In this document: positions 34,060 to 42,182 of the stretch, in pieces
How the letters are laid out: every line of letters begins with the position of its first letter
Position numbering within the stretch: the stretch's first letter is position 1
Source of the DNA: Lachnospiraceae bacterium
GTDB taxonomy: Bacteria; Bacillota; Clostridia; Lachnospirales; Lachnospiraceae
Direction of reading: 5' to 3'
Length of the DNA stretch: 57,192 nt
Assembly: GCA_022510705.1 (NCBI GenBank)
Contig: JAFLSX010000007.1
Location: forward strand, 1 to 57,192
Translations under genes and position numbers: made by a program
Notes under the pieces: model-generated
Database searches by the model: none
Told to the model about the DNA's origin: nothing
What the model saw: the letters and a program-made list of their open reading frames with translations, nothing else

Positions 34060-35466
34060 ATGTTAGATTTAACATTACAAACTGCAGCGAAAGCCTGCGG
34101 CGGAAAACTTTTAGGTGCTGAGGGCCGGGAAAATAAGGAACTGACCTGTGCGGTGATTGATTCCCGAAAACTGGAAGAAGGAGGCCTTTTCCTTGCGGCA
34201 AAGGGAGAAAAGGTAGATGGGCATCAGTTTATAGGTCAGGTGTTTGAAAAAGGCGCAGCCTGTGTGGTAACGGAGAAAACACCTGAGGAGGTAGAATGTC
34301 TTTACGGCGTAGCGGCAGATGAATGGGGCCCCTATATTCTGGTGGAAGATAGTTATCGGGCCTTAAAACAGATTGCGGCATATTATCGTTCTATTCTTTC
34401 CATTCCGGTGGTAGGTATTACCGGAAGCGTGGGCAAAACCAGTACCAAGGAGTTTATTGCGGGAGTTTTATCCGAAAAGTATAAGGTCCTCAAAACGGAA
34501 GGGAATTATAATAACGAAATCGGTCTTCCACTTACCCTGCTGCGTATTCATAAGGAGCACGAAGCAGCGGTAGTAGAAATGGGAATCAGTGATTTTGGAG
34601 AAATGAGCAGGCTGGGAGAAATGGCAAGACCTGACATTTGTGTCATTACCAATATCGGACAATGCCACCTGGAGAATTTACATAACCGGGCGGGTATCTT
34701 CAAAGCGAAAACGGAGATTTTTGATTATCTGCAGGAAGGCGGCCGGGTTTGCTTAAACGGAGAAGATGACCTGCTTTTTGAGGTCAAGCAGGTACAGGGG
34801 AGAAAGGTTTACCATTTTGGTATTTCTGAAAGCCCGGACTTTGCGGTATATGCTACCGATATTGAAAATCTGGGTCTGCTTGGAAGCCGGGCTGTGATGC
34901 ATATTGGCACAAAGGCTTATCCTGTGGAGATTCCTCTGCCCGGCGGACACATGGTGATAAATGCAATGGCTGCTGCTACGGTAGGCTCTTTGTTGAATCT
35001 GACACCGGAAGAAATTCAGAAAGGGATCCAGAAGGTGGAACCGGTAAGCGGCAGAAGCAGGCTGATACGTCTTGCGGACAAATTGCTGATAGACGATTGC
35101 TACAATGCCAATCCGGTTTCCATGAAAGCCGCAGTGGATCTGCTTATGACGGCAACAAGTCGTAAAACTGCCATTTTAGGTGATATGTTTGAATTGGGAG
35201 AGGACTCTGAGAATATGCACGCTGAGGTGGGCGCCTATGCGATAGAGCAAGGTGTGGACGCCCTTTATTGCGTGGGAGAAAAGTCCAGATTTATGTATGA
35301 TGCTGCCTTGGAGCGCTATGACGGCTCCCAGGACATCCGGTATTTTGAAAATCGTGAAGAGCTTTTAGAGAGTCTGCCCCTGCTGATTCAGGAAGGAGAT
35401 ACGATTCTAATTAAGGCTTCTCACGGAATGGGCTTTAGCGCTATAGTGGATAGTCTTCGGTCTTGA
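34060..35466 (+). CDS. murF: UDP-MurNAc-tripeptide--D-alanyl-D-alanine ligase
   Basis: About 468 residues. Adds D-Ala-D-Ala to UDP-MurNAc-tripeptide, the last cytoplasmic step of the stem peptide. The ATG at 34060 is chosen because AAGGA is seven bases upstream; the ATG at 34054 would be too close. Motifs: CAVIDSRKLEEGGLFLA, P-loop GITGSVGKTSTKEF, the TEGNYNNEIGLPLTLL block, and DDCYNANPVSMKAAVDLL in the C-terminal domain. The 3' end overlaps that of convergent plsC by 26 bp. Confidence 0.96.
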   Translation: MLDLTLQTAAKACGGKLLGAEGRENKELTCAVIDSRKLEEGGLFLAAKGEKVDGHQFIGQVFEKGAACVVTEKTPEEVECLYGVAADEWGPYILVEDSYRALKQIAAYYRSILSIPVVGITGSVGKTSTKEFIAGVLSEKYKVLKTEGNYNNEIGLPLTLLRIHKEHEAAVVEMGISDFGEMSRLGEMARPDICVITNIGQCHLENLHNRAGIFKAKTEIFDYLQEGGRVCLNGEDDLLFEVKQVQGRKVYHFGISESPDFAVYATDIENLGLLGSRAVMHIGTKAYPVEIPLPGGHMVINAMAAATVGSLLNLTPEEIQKGIQKVEPVSGRSRLIRLADKLLIDDCYNANPVSMKAAVDLLMTATSRKTAILGDMFELGEDSENMHAEVGAYAIEQGVDALYCVGEKSRFMYDAALERYDGSQDIRYFENREELLESLPLLIQEGDTILIKASHGMGFSAIVDSLRS

Positions 35467-36184
35467 TCCGGTTATATTCTTCTTCAATAGTGTTTTTTAC
35501 CAAACTGCCTAAGCTTTTCTTTTCTTCTTTGGAAAGCCGGTCCGGATAAATGGGTTTTCCGTAGGAAATAATCACGGTGGCTTTTTTGATCTTAGGTAAA
35601 TGATCCTCAAAGATCGCAGCGGAATTTACAATGGTCATGGGGACAATGGGGATGCCTGCTTTTTCTGCAATTTTAAAACTGCCCTCATGGAACGGCAGAA
35701 AAGTATCCGGTGTTTTGTTACGGGTGCCTTCCGGAAAAATGCATATGGATATGCCGGACTTTGCTTTCTCAACGGCCGCCAGAATCGTTTTCAGTCCCTC
35801 TTTGATATTGTCCCGGTCTAAAAAGAGACAGTGTAAATGTTTCATCCAGATGGAGAGCAGGGGTATCTTTTCCATTTCTTTTTTCGCTATATAACCGGTG
35901 GGACGGGGAACCCGTACATAAGTCAGTATAATGTCGTAATAGCTTCTGTGGTTTCCTGTATAGAGAACGGCGGTATCCTTGGGGATATTTTCTTCTCCTA
36001 TTGCAATGACTTTGACTCCTGACAGACGGATGACACAGCGAAAGGCCCAATTTACAATGGCAAGGGAACTGCGGTTTTTAATATCCATGTTGAATTTGCC
36101 GATGATCCATTCCACAAGCATGAGGGGAGTGGACAAGATGAGGAATAATACCACAAAGATGCAAACAATAAAAAAACGAATCAT
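35441..36184 (-). CDS. plsC: 1-acyl-sn-glycerol-3-phosphate acyltransferase
   Basis: 247 residues. Second acyl transfer in phosphatidic acid synthesis. N-terminal membrane helix (FFIVCIFVVLFLILSTPLML), then acyltransferase motifs NHRSYYDI (HX4D), FLDRDNI and FPEGTRNK, and VPMTIVNS. ATG at 36184 has AAGGAGCG upstream. The gene converges with murF and the last eight codons overlap its 3' end in the opposite strand. A TTGCTT-17-TATAAT promoter precedes it. Confidence 0.93.
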   Translation of the reverse strand: MIRFFIVCIFVVLFLILSTPLMLVEWIIGKFNMDIKNRSSLAIVNWAFRCVIRLSGVKVIAIGEENIPKDTAVLYTGNHRSYYDIILTYVRVPRPTGYIAKKEMEKIPLLSIWMKHLHCLFLDRDNIKEGLKTILAAVEKAKSGISICIFPEGTRNKTPDTFLPFHEGSFKIAEKAGIPIVPMTIVNSAAIFEDHLPKIKKATVIISYGKPIYPDRLSKEEKKSLGSLVKNTIEEEYNRIKTEDYPL

Positions 36185-36219
36185 AAAGACGCTCCTTGTA
36201 TGCTTTTTCTATAAATGAT

Positions 36220-36248
36220 ATTATACTAAAGGGAATTTTAGAAAGCAA
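36220..36248 (-). promoter_or_regulatory. plsC: plsC promoter
   Basis: On minus, TTGCTT (36248-36243), 17-bp spacer, TATAAT (36225-36220), 36 bp upstream of the plsC ATG. Confidence 0.62.
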
Positions 36249-36284
36249 GGAAAACGGTATGGAATCCGCCGAATCGGAGGGACT

Positions 36285-37211
36285 ATGAAATTTAAGACGG
36301 TTGCGATCTTAGGTGCGGGCGCTGTAGGCGCATATTTTATTTGGGGGCTTAGTGAAAAGCTGGATGAAAATCTTTGGATTGTTGCAGACGGCGAACGGAA
36401 AGCCCGGCTGGAGAAAGAAGGTATTCTGATAAATGGGAAGAGGTATCCGTTGCATGTACGCACGCCTAAAGAGGCTCATGGCGCAGATTTATTGCTCATC
36501 AGTACCAAGTACGGAGCCCTGCAGAGCATATTAGAAGATGTGGACACAGTCGTGGATGAACATACAGTAGTTATGAGCTTGTTAAACGGTGTGGACAGTG
36601 AGGAGATCATTGGTGCAAGAATCGGCATGGAGCATATGGTCTATTCCATGATGAAGATAGCTTCCGAAAGAAAGGGAAGCAGCATTGTTTTTGATGCACC
36701 TTCTACACTGGGAGTCTATTTTGGAGAAGCAGGCAGGAGTACGCCGTCCGAAAGAATGCTTGCGATTGAAGAATTGTTTCGGGATACAGGTATTCATTCT
36801 CATATGTGCGAGGATATTATCAGGGATATTTGGTACAAGTATGCCTTTAATGTCAGCAGAAACCAGCCCCAGGCCATGGTAAGCTGCGGCGTAGGGGCTT
36901 ACGAAGACAGTGAGCATATGGCATATCTTTGCAGGAAACTGCAGGAGGAGGTAGTGGCTGTGGCCGCTGCCAAGGGTATTGACATTTCTTCCATGGAGAG
37001 CGACGTCGGTAAGGGAAGCCCTTCCAATAAAGGTGCCCGCTACTCCACCCTGCAGGATCTGGATGCCAAAAGGCATACAGAAGTTGATATGTTTGCCGGC
37101 GCTATGGTGCGCATGGGCAAGGAGCTTAGTATACCCACTCCCTATAATGATTTTACCTACCATTCCATCAAGGCGTTGGAGGAGAAAAACGACGGAAAGT
37201 TTGATTATTGA
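36285..37211 (+). CDS. panE: 2-dehydropantoate 2-reductase-like (ketopantoate reductase family)
   Basis: 308 residues. The N-terminal Rossmann motif is VAILGAGAVGAYFIWGL; LLNGVDSEEIIGARIG and the C-terminal helical domain (DIWYKYAFNVSRNQPQA, SMESDVGKGSPSNKGARYST) fit ketopantoate reductase/ApbA. Expected reaction: NADPH reduction of 2-dehydropantoate to pantoate for coenzyme A. The family has paralogues acting on other 2-oxo acids and no panB or panC lies nearby, so the exact substrate is less sure. CGGAGGGACT gives a strong ribosome site. It converges on a small lipoprotein gene two bases away. Confidence 0.85.
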   Translation: MKFKTVAILGAGAVGAYFIWGLSEKLDENLWIVADGERKARLEKEGILINGKRYPLHVRTPKEAHGADLLLISTKYGALQSILEDVDTVVDEHTVVMSLLNGVDSEEIIGARIGMEHMVYSMMKIASERKGSSIVFDAPSTLGVYFGEAGRSTPSERMLAIEELFRDTGIHSHMCEDIIRDIWYKYAFNVSRNQPQAMVSCGVGAYEDSEHMAYLCRKLQEEVVAVAAAKGIDISSMESDVGKGSPSNKGARYSTLQDLDAKRHTEVDMFAGAMVRMGKELSIPTPYNDFTYHSIKALEEKNDGKFDY

Positions 37212-37213
37212 AT

Positions 37214-37645
37214 TTAGTCAAACTCTACTGTTTCGTCCATGTATTCCAGCTTCACCACAATATATGGATAGGAGGGCGAAGTGCCTTTCGCCTCTTCGGG
37301 ACCGGGCCCTAAAAGGCTGGTGTTAATGTGGATGGAAGCATCTGACAGATAAAGTTCATCCACGGTAATACTGTAGCCGCCGGTTTCCTGTCTGCCGTAG
37401 CCCACACAGAGATAGAGATATTCTTTGTCACTGTAGGTGATTTCAAAGGCTTCTGCTTTACGTTCTTCGATTAGCTGGATCAGTTCTGCGGGAAGCAGTT
37501 CCTCGCTGACAACGGTAAAATCCAGATCGCGCAGCTTGGTGGTTTTATGTAATCCCAGGCCGCAGCCCGTAAGCAGAAGACCCATAAGCAGTATACAGGC
37601 CGCAGCCTGCAGTAAAAAGTAAGCTTTCGGTTTATAATTTTTCAT
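37214..37645 (-). CDS. PrcB-like domain lipoprotein
   Basis: 143 residues. Hydrophobic signal with lipobox GLLLTGCG, so it is surface-anchored. The mature part (about 60-140) resembles the PrcB C-terminal domain: EITYSDKEYLYLCVGYGRQ, then GGYSITVDELYLSDASIHI and PYIVVKLE. Family knowledge: PrcB supports assembly of the PrtP protease complex in Treponema; in Firmicutes the domain is common in small lipoproteins of unknown role. The gene is convergent with panE with a two-base gap and divergent from pyrC. Confidence 0.75.
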   Translation of the reverse strand: MKNYKPKAYFLLQAAACILLMGLLLTGCGLGLHKTTKLRDLDFTVVSEELLPAELIQLIEERKAEAFEITYSDKEYLYLCVGYGRQETGGYSITVDELYLSDASIHINTSLLGPGPEEAKGTSPSYPYIVVKLEYMDETVEFD

Positions 37646-37697
37646 AGAGAGTCCATTGTTTGTTTTGTATTTATCCTATGAAGAAAAGGAGCAAAAT

Positions 37698-39053
37698 ATG
37701 TTATTGATCGCAAACGCATATCTGATGAATCCGGCAGCCGGCGAAGAAGGCTGTTGTGATATTTTAATACGGGGGGAACGTATCCTGCGGATTGAGCAGG
37801 GATTGTATGAGAAACTTAGGGCGAAGCCTATGCAGCAGGAACAGCTTGAGAAAATTTCGGAAGCAGAGGAATCGGATATTACCGTGGAGGATGTGGATGT
37901 GATCGACGGAAGCGGTCTGATCGCTGCTCCGGGATTGGTGGATGTGCATTCCCATTTTAGGGACCCGGGATTTACATACAAAGAGGATATTGTATCCGGG
38001 GCCCGGGCAGCAGCCAGGGGCGGATATACCACAGTTGTGCTGATGGCCAATACAAAACCTGCAGTGGATAGTGCAGAAACACTCTCCTACGTTCTGAAAA
38101 AAGGACGGGAGACGGATATTCATATAGAAACCTGCGCAACCGTAACAATGGGCATGCAGGGACGGGAACTGACCGCTATGGAAACCTTATATGAGCAGGG
38201 GGCAGCAGGATTTACGGACGACGGTGTTCCCATTTTGGATGCCGAATTGGTACGTAAGGCCATGAAAAAGGCAAAAAAGCTGGATGTCCCTATCAGTTTT
38301 CATGAGGAGAATCCTGCCTATATCCAAAATAACGGCGTCAATGCCGGTGCAGCATCGGTCCACTTCGGTATCGGGGGCTCACCCAGAGAAGCAGAAATCG
38401 ATCTGGTGGGCAGGGATCTGGAACTTGCGTTAGAAACCGGCGCCTGCATCAATATCCAGCATATCAGCTCTAAGGAAGCGGTGGAACTGGTACGTCTGGC
38501 CAAAAGAAAGGGCGGGGATATTCATGCGGAGGCTACGCCCCACCATTTTACGCTGACAGAGGTAGCTGTTATCAAGTATGGTACCCTGGCGAAAATGAAT
38601 CCGCCCCTGCGGGAGGAGAGTGACCGTAGAGCCATTATCGAGGGATTGCGGGACGGTACCATCGATATGATCGCTACGGACCATGCACCCCATAGCAGGG
38701 AGGAAAAGGAGAAGTCCATCACTGAAGCCCCCAGCGGCATAATCGGACTGGAAACCGCACTGGCACTGGGGATTACGGAATTGGTGGACAAAGGAGAACT
38801 GACAATGATGTCACTTCTTGGAAAGCTGACATGCAATCCCGCAGGCATCTATCATCTGGATGCGGGCTATCTGGCGGAAGGCGGTCCGGCGGATATTGTG
38901 CTGTTTGACCCTAAAGAAGAATTTGCGGTAAAAGATTTTTCCTCTAAATCCGTTAACTCCCCCTTTACAGGGTGGAAGTTAAAGGGTGTAGTAAAATATA
39001 CCATATGCGGCGGAAAAGTAGTATATCAAAGCAGGATGGAGAATGCTGTTTGA
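37698..39053 (+). CDS. pyrC: Dihydroorotase
   Basis: 451 residues from ATG 37698, preceded by AAAAGGAG at six bases; an in-frame extension upstream has no ribosome site. Cyclises carbamoyl aspartate to dihydroorotate in pyrimidine synthesis. Metal motif DVHSHFRDPG, ANTKPAVDSAETL, NIQHIS, ATPHHFTLTE and IATDHAPHSREEKEKS are all present. A stretch near residues 35-65 is Glu-rich and longer than in short dihydroorotases (insert between beta strands). It leads pyrC-metY-pyrK-pyrD; pyrB and pyrE are not in the window. Confidence 0.94.
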   Translation: MLLIANAYLMNPAAGEEGCCDILIRGERILRIEQGLYEKLRAKPMQQEQLEKISEAEESDITVEDVDVIDGSGLIAAPGLVDVHSHFRDPGFTYKEDIVSGARAAARGGYTTVVLMANTKPAVDSAETLSYVLKKGRETDIHIETCATVTMGMQGRELTAMETLYEQGAAGFTDDGVPILDAELVRKAMKKAKKLDVPISFHEENPAYIQNNGVNAGAASVHFGIGGSPREAEIDLVGRDLELALETGACINIQHISSKEAVELVRLAKRKGGDIHAEATPHHFTLTEVAVIKYGTLAKMNPPLREESDRRAIIEGLRDGTIDMIATDHAPHSREEKEKSITEAPSGIIGLETALALGITELVDKGELTMMSLLGKLTCNPAGIYHLDAGYLAEGGPADIVLFDPKEEFAVKDFSSKSVNSPFTGWKLKGVVKYTICGGKVVYQSRMENAV

Positions 39054-39090
39054 TTTTATATGATAAGTTTCACCGAGAAAGGAGAAAAAG

Positions 39091-40377
39091 ATGAGGAAAC
39101 ATTCGATCGGAACAGAATGCGTACAGGGAGGCTATAGGCCGGGAAACGGAGAACCAAGACAGATCCCGATCGTGCAGTCCACCACATTCCGCTATGAAAC
39201 CAGCGAGGACATGGGAAAGTTATTTGATTTAGAGGCGTCCGGATATTTCTATACCCGGCTGCAAAATCCTACCAACGATATGGTGGCGGCCAAGATTGCA
39301 GCATTGGAAGGCGGCAGTGCGGCAATGCTGACCTCTTCCGGACAGGCGGCGAATTTCATGGCATTGTTTAATATTTGTGAGGCGGGGAGCCATATTGTAT
39401 CGTCGTCCACCATATATGGCGGAACCTTTAATTTGATTTCCGTTACTTTGGCAAAGATGGGAATTGAGGCCACATTTGTATCGCCGGATTGTTCGGACGA
39501 AGAACTTGCGGCTGCATTTAAAGACAATACAAAGGCCGTCTTTGGTGAAACGATCGCCAATCCCGCACTGACAGTCCTTGACATTGAAAGATTTGCAAAA
39601 GCGGCGCACGAGCATGGAGTTCCCCTTATTATAGATAATACATTCCCCACACCCATTAATTGCAGGCCGATTGAATGGGGAGCAGATATCGTGACACATT
39701 CCACCACCAAATATATGGATGGCCATGGCGTTGCGGTAGGCGGCGCAATTGTGGATTCCGGTAAATTTGATTGGATGGCACATGCCGACAAATTCCCGGG
39801 ACTCTGTACGCCGGATGAGTCATATCACGGAATTACTTATGCTGAGAAATTCGGAAAAGAGGGTGCATTTATCACCAAAGCAACCTCGCAGTTGATGCGC
39901 GACCTCGGGTGTATCCAGTCGCCGCAGCATGCATTTTATTTGAATATGGGATTGGAATCCCTGCATGTAAGAATGCCGAAGCATGTGGAAAACGGACAGG
40001 CGGTTGCGGAGTTTTTGGCCGCTCATCCCAAAGTGGAATGCGTGAATTATTCAGGACTGAAAACAGATAAATACTATGAGCGTGCGCAGAAATATCTTCC
40101 CAACGGCGGATGCGGCGTTGTGTCTTTTGAGTTAAAGGGAGGCAAAGCCGCTGCCGAGATTTTCATGAAGCATTTAAAACTGGCGGCAATTGAGACCCAT
40201 GTTGCGGATGCCAGGACATGCTGTCTGAATCCGGCCACATCCACACACAGGCAGATGAATGAGGAACAATTAAAAGAAGCCGGCGTACCCGCAGGTCTTG
40301 TACGCATCTCCTGCGGTTTGGAGGATAAAGAAGATTTAATTGCGGATTTAGCGCAGGCATTGGATGCGATTGGGTAG
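39091..40377 (+). CDS. metY: O-acetylhomoserine sulfhydrylase (O-acetyl-L-homoserine aminocarboxypropyltransferase)
   Basis: 428 residues. PLP enzyme of the Cys/Met metabolism family that makes homocysteine from O-acetylhomoserine and sulfide. Markers: PIVQSTTFRYETSEDMGKLF, FYTRLQNPTNDMVAAKIAAL, the PLP Lys region THSTTKYMDGHGVAVGG, and NPATSTHRQM. The N-terminal part RKHSIGTECVQGGYRPG is typical. AGAAAGGAGAAAAAG precedes ATG. It lies between pyrC and pyrK, 37 bp after the first and 49 bp before the second, an unusual place for a methionine gene. I see no SAM riboswitch or T-box upstream. Confidence 0.92.
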   Translation: MRKHSIGTECVQGGYRPGNGEPRQIPIVQSTTFRYETSEDMGKLFDLEASGYFYTRLQNPTNDMVAAKIAALEGGSAAMLTSSGQAANFMALFNICEAGSHIVSSSTIYGGTFNLISVTLAKMGIEATFVSPDCSDEELAAAFKDNTKAVFGETIANPALTVLDIERFAKAAHEHGVPLIIDNTFPTPINCRPIEWGADIVTHSTTKYMDGHGVAVGGAIVDSGKFDWMAHADKFPGLCTPDESYHGITYAEKFGKEGAFITKATSQLMRDLGCIQSPQHAFYLNMGLESLHVRMPKHVENGQAVAEFLAAHPKVECVNYSGLKTDKYYERAQKYLPNGGCGVVSFELKGGKAAAEIFMKHLKLAAIETHVADARTCCLNPATSTHRQMNEEQLKEAGVPAGLVRISCGLEDKEDLIADLAQALDAIG

Positions 40378-40426
40378 ATTCGGTTGAAAGCCCGGATATG
40401 GAAAGAAAAAACAGCGGGAGGTAATG

Positions 40427-41200
40427 ATGCAGAAGAAAAAGATAACAGCGGCGGTGCATTCACAGAAGGAGATCGCGCCGGGGATTTTTGATATGTGGCT
40501 TGCCACGGATCTGGCCAAGGGTGCTAAGCCGGGACAGTTTATATGCCTCTATCCGAAGGATAAGAGCACGCTGCTGCCAAGGCCCATCAGCATCTGCGAA
40601 GCAGAGGCCGAAAAAGGACTGTTACGGCTGGTTTACCGGGTGGCAGGGAAAGGAACGACAGAGTTTTCCGCCTATAAGCAGGGAGATGAGGTTGCTGTGT
40701 TAGGCAATCTGGGTAACGGCTTTCCTCTTGAAAAAGCACAGGGTAAAAAAGTATTTCTCATGGGCGGTGGCATTGGGATTCCGCCTATGCTGGAGCTGGC
40801 TAAAAGGATGCAGGCAGAGAAGCAGATCGTAGTGGGGTATCGGGATAAGCTCACCTTTTTAAAAGAGGATCTGGAAAAATACGGCAGCGTCTATGTGGCC
40901 ACGGAAGACGGCAGTGTGGGAAGCAAGGGAAATGTGATGGATGCCATTACCGAAAATGCGCTGAAGGCGGATATGATATTTGCCTGTGGGCCCATGCCCA
41001 TGCTGCGTGCTATTAAGCGCTATGCGGCAGAGGCGGGCATTCCGGCTTATATTTCTTTGGAAGAGCATATGGCCTGCGGCGTAGGAGCCTGCTTAGGCTG
41101 CGTTGTAAAGACCAAAGAAGTGGATGCCCATTCCCATGTAAATAATGCAAGAATCTGTACGGACGGGCCGGTATTTGAGGCCGGGGAGGTAGAAATCTGA
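40427..41200 (+). CDS. pyrK: Dihydroorotate dehydrogenase electron-transfer subunit
   Basis: 257 residues from ATG 40427 (the ATG three bases upstream is too close to GGGAGG). FAD/NAD-binding ferredoxin-reductase fold with a [2Fe-2S] cluster: GQFICLYPKDKSTLLPRPIS for FAD, GGGIGIPPMLELAKRMQ for NAD, and the cluster cysteines in ACGVGACLGCVVK plus a later RICTDGP. It passes electrons from the PyrD FMN site to NAD+. Stop and pyrD start overlap as ATGA, so translational coupling is expected. Confidence 0.95.
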   Translation: MQKKKITAAVHSQKEIAPGIFDMWLATDLAKGAKPGQFICLYPKDKSTLLPRPISICEAEAEKGLLRLVYRVAGKGTTEFSAYKQGDEVAVLGNLGNGFPLEKAQGKKVFLMGGGIGIPPMLELAKRMQAEKQIVVGYRDKLTFLKEDLEKYGSVYVATEDGSVGSKGNVMDAITENALKADMIFACGPMPMLRAIKRYAAEAGIPAYISLEEHMACGVGACLGCVVKTKEVDAHSHVNNARICTDGPVFEAGEVEI

Positions 41201-42102
41201 TGAATACACAGGTAAATATCGCAGGAGTAACCTTTAAAAATCCCGTCATGACGGCTTCGGGCACGTTTGGCTCGGGTATGGAATATGGAGAATTTGTAGA
41301 TTTGAATAAGCTGGGGGCCGTAGTGACCAAAGGGGTTGCAGGTGTACCCTGGCCCGGCAATCCTACACCCAGAGTGGCTGAGATTTACGGAGGCATGTTA
41401 AATGCCATCGGGCTGCAGAATCCGGGAATTGACGTCTTTATAGAGCGGGATCTTCCCTTTTTAAAACAGTATGATACGGGCATTATTGTGAACGTATGCG
41501 GCAAAACGGTGGAAGATTATGTGGAGGTTGTGGAAAGACTGGGGGATACGGAAGTGGATATGCTGGAAATCAACGTATCCTGCCCTAATGTAAAGGAAGG
41601 CGCCATTGCGTTCGGACAAAAAGCGGACGCACTGTTTCATATTACCTCGGAAATTAAAAAGCATGCAAAGCAGCCCATCATCATGAAACTCAGTCCCAAT
41701 GTAACGGATATTACCGAGATGGCGAAAGCCGCAGAGGCAGCAGGCGCGGATGCACTTTCCCTCATCAATACCATTACCGGTATGAAGATTGATATTCATA
41801 AGAGAACCTTTGCTCTGGCAAATAAGACCGGCGGTATGTCCGGTCCCGCCATCAAACCCGTTGCGGTACGGATGGTGTATCAGACAGCCAATGCCGTAAA
41901 AATACCTATTATCGGCATGGGCGGTATCAGTACTGCAGAGGATGCCATTGAGTTTTTATTGGCAGGCGCTTCTGCGGTGAGCGTAGGTGCGGCTAATTTC
42001 TATAATCCCTATGCCACGGTGGAAATCGTAAAAGGCATAGAGGACTATATGACAACATACGGCGTGCAGGATATTCAGGAAATCATCGGCGCAGTACGCT
42101 GA
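41200..42102 (+). CDS. pyrD: Dihydroorotate dehydrogenase, NAD-linked catalytic subunit
   Basis: 300 residues, class 1B (PyrDB). Oxidises dihydroorotate to orotate with FMN, working as a heterotetramer with PyrK. Markers: NPVMTASGTFGSGMEYGEF, NAIGLQNPGI, the active-site segment NVSCPNVKEGAIAFG with the catalytic Cys, KLSPNVTDI, and GMGGISTAEDAIEFLLAGAS for the phosphate-binding loop. The ATG overlaps the pyrK stop. The next gene begins 80 bp later. Confidence 0.96.
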   Translation: MNTQVNIAGVTFKNPVMTASGTFGSGMEYGEFVDLNKLGAVVTKGVAGVPWPGNPTPRVAEIYGGMLNAIGLQNPGIDVFIERDLPFLKQYDTGIIVNVCGKTVEDYVEVVERLGDTEVDMLEINVSCPNVKEGAIAFGQKADALFHITSEIKKHAKQPIIMKLSPNVTDITEMAKAAEAAGADALSLINTITGMKIDIHKRTFALANKTGGMSGPAIKPVAVRMVYQTANAVKIPIIGMGGISTAEDAIEFLLAGASAVSVGAANFYNPYATVEIVKGIEDYMTTYGVQDIQEIIGAVR

Positions 42103-42182
42103 TATTTTACACCACCGGGCAGGTATAAATCATGATTCCTCCTCATATAGTAATTATAAGCAACATATGTGGAGGGATAAAG

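Noticed and set aside
35441..35466. Overlap of murF and plsC as a sign of frame error
   Set aside because: Both C-termini are of normal length; convergent 26-bp overlap is a common, harmless arrangement.
39054..39090. SAM riboswitch or T-box before metY
   Set aside because: Only 37 bp separate pyrC and metY, too short for either element.
42143..42170. Sigma-E-like promoter TCATATA-N14-CATATGT upstream of the SipL-like gene
   Set aside because: The predicted start would lie after the GGAGGG ribosome site, leaving no leader. The match is also partial.
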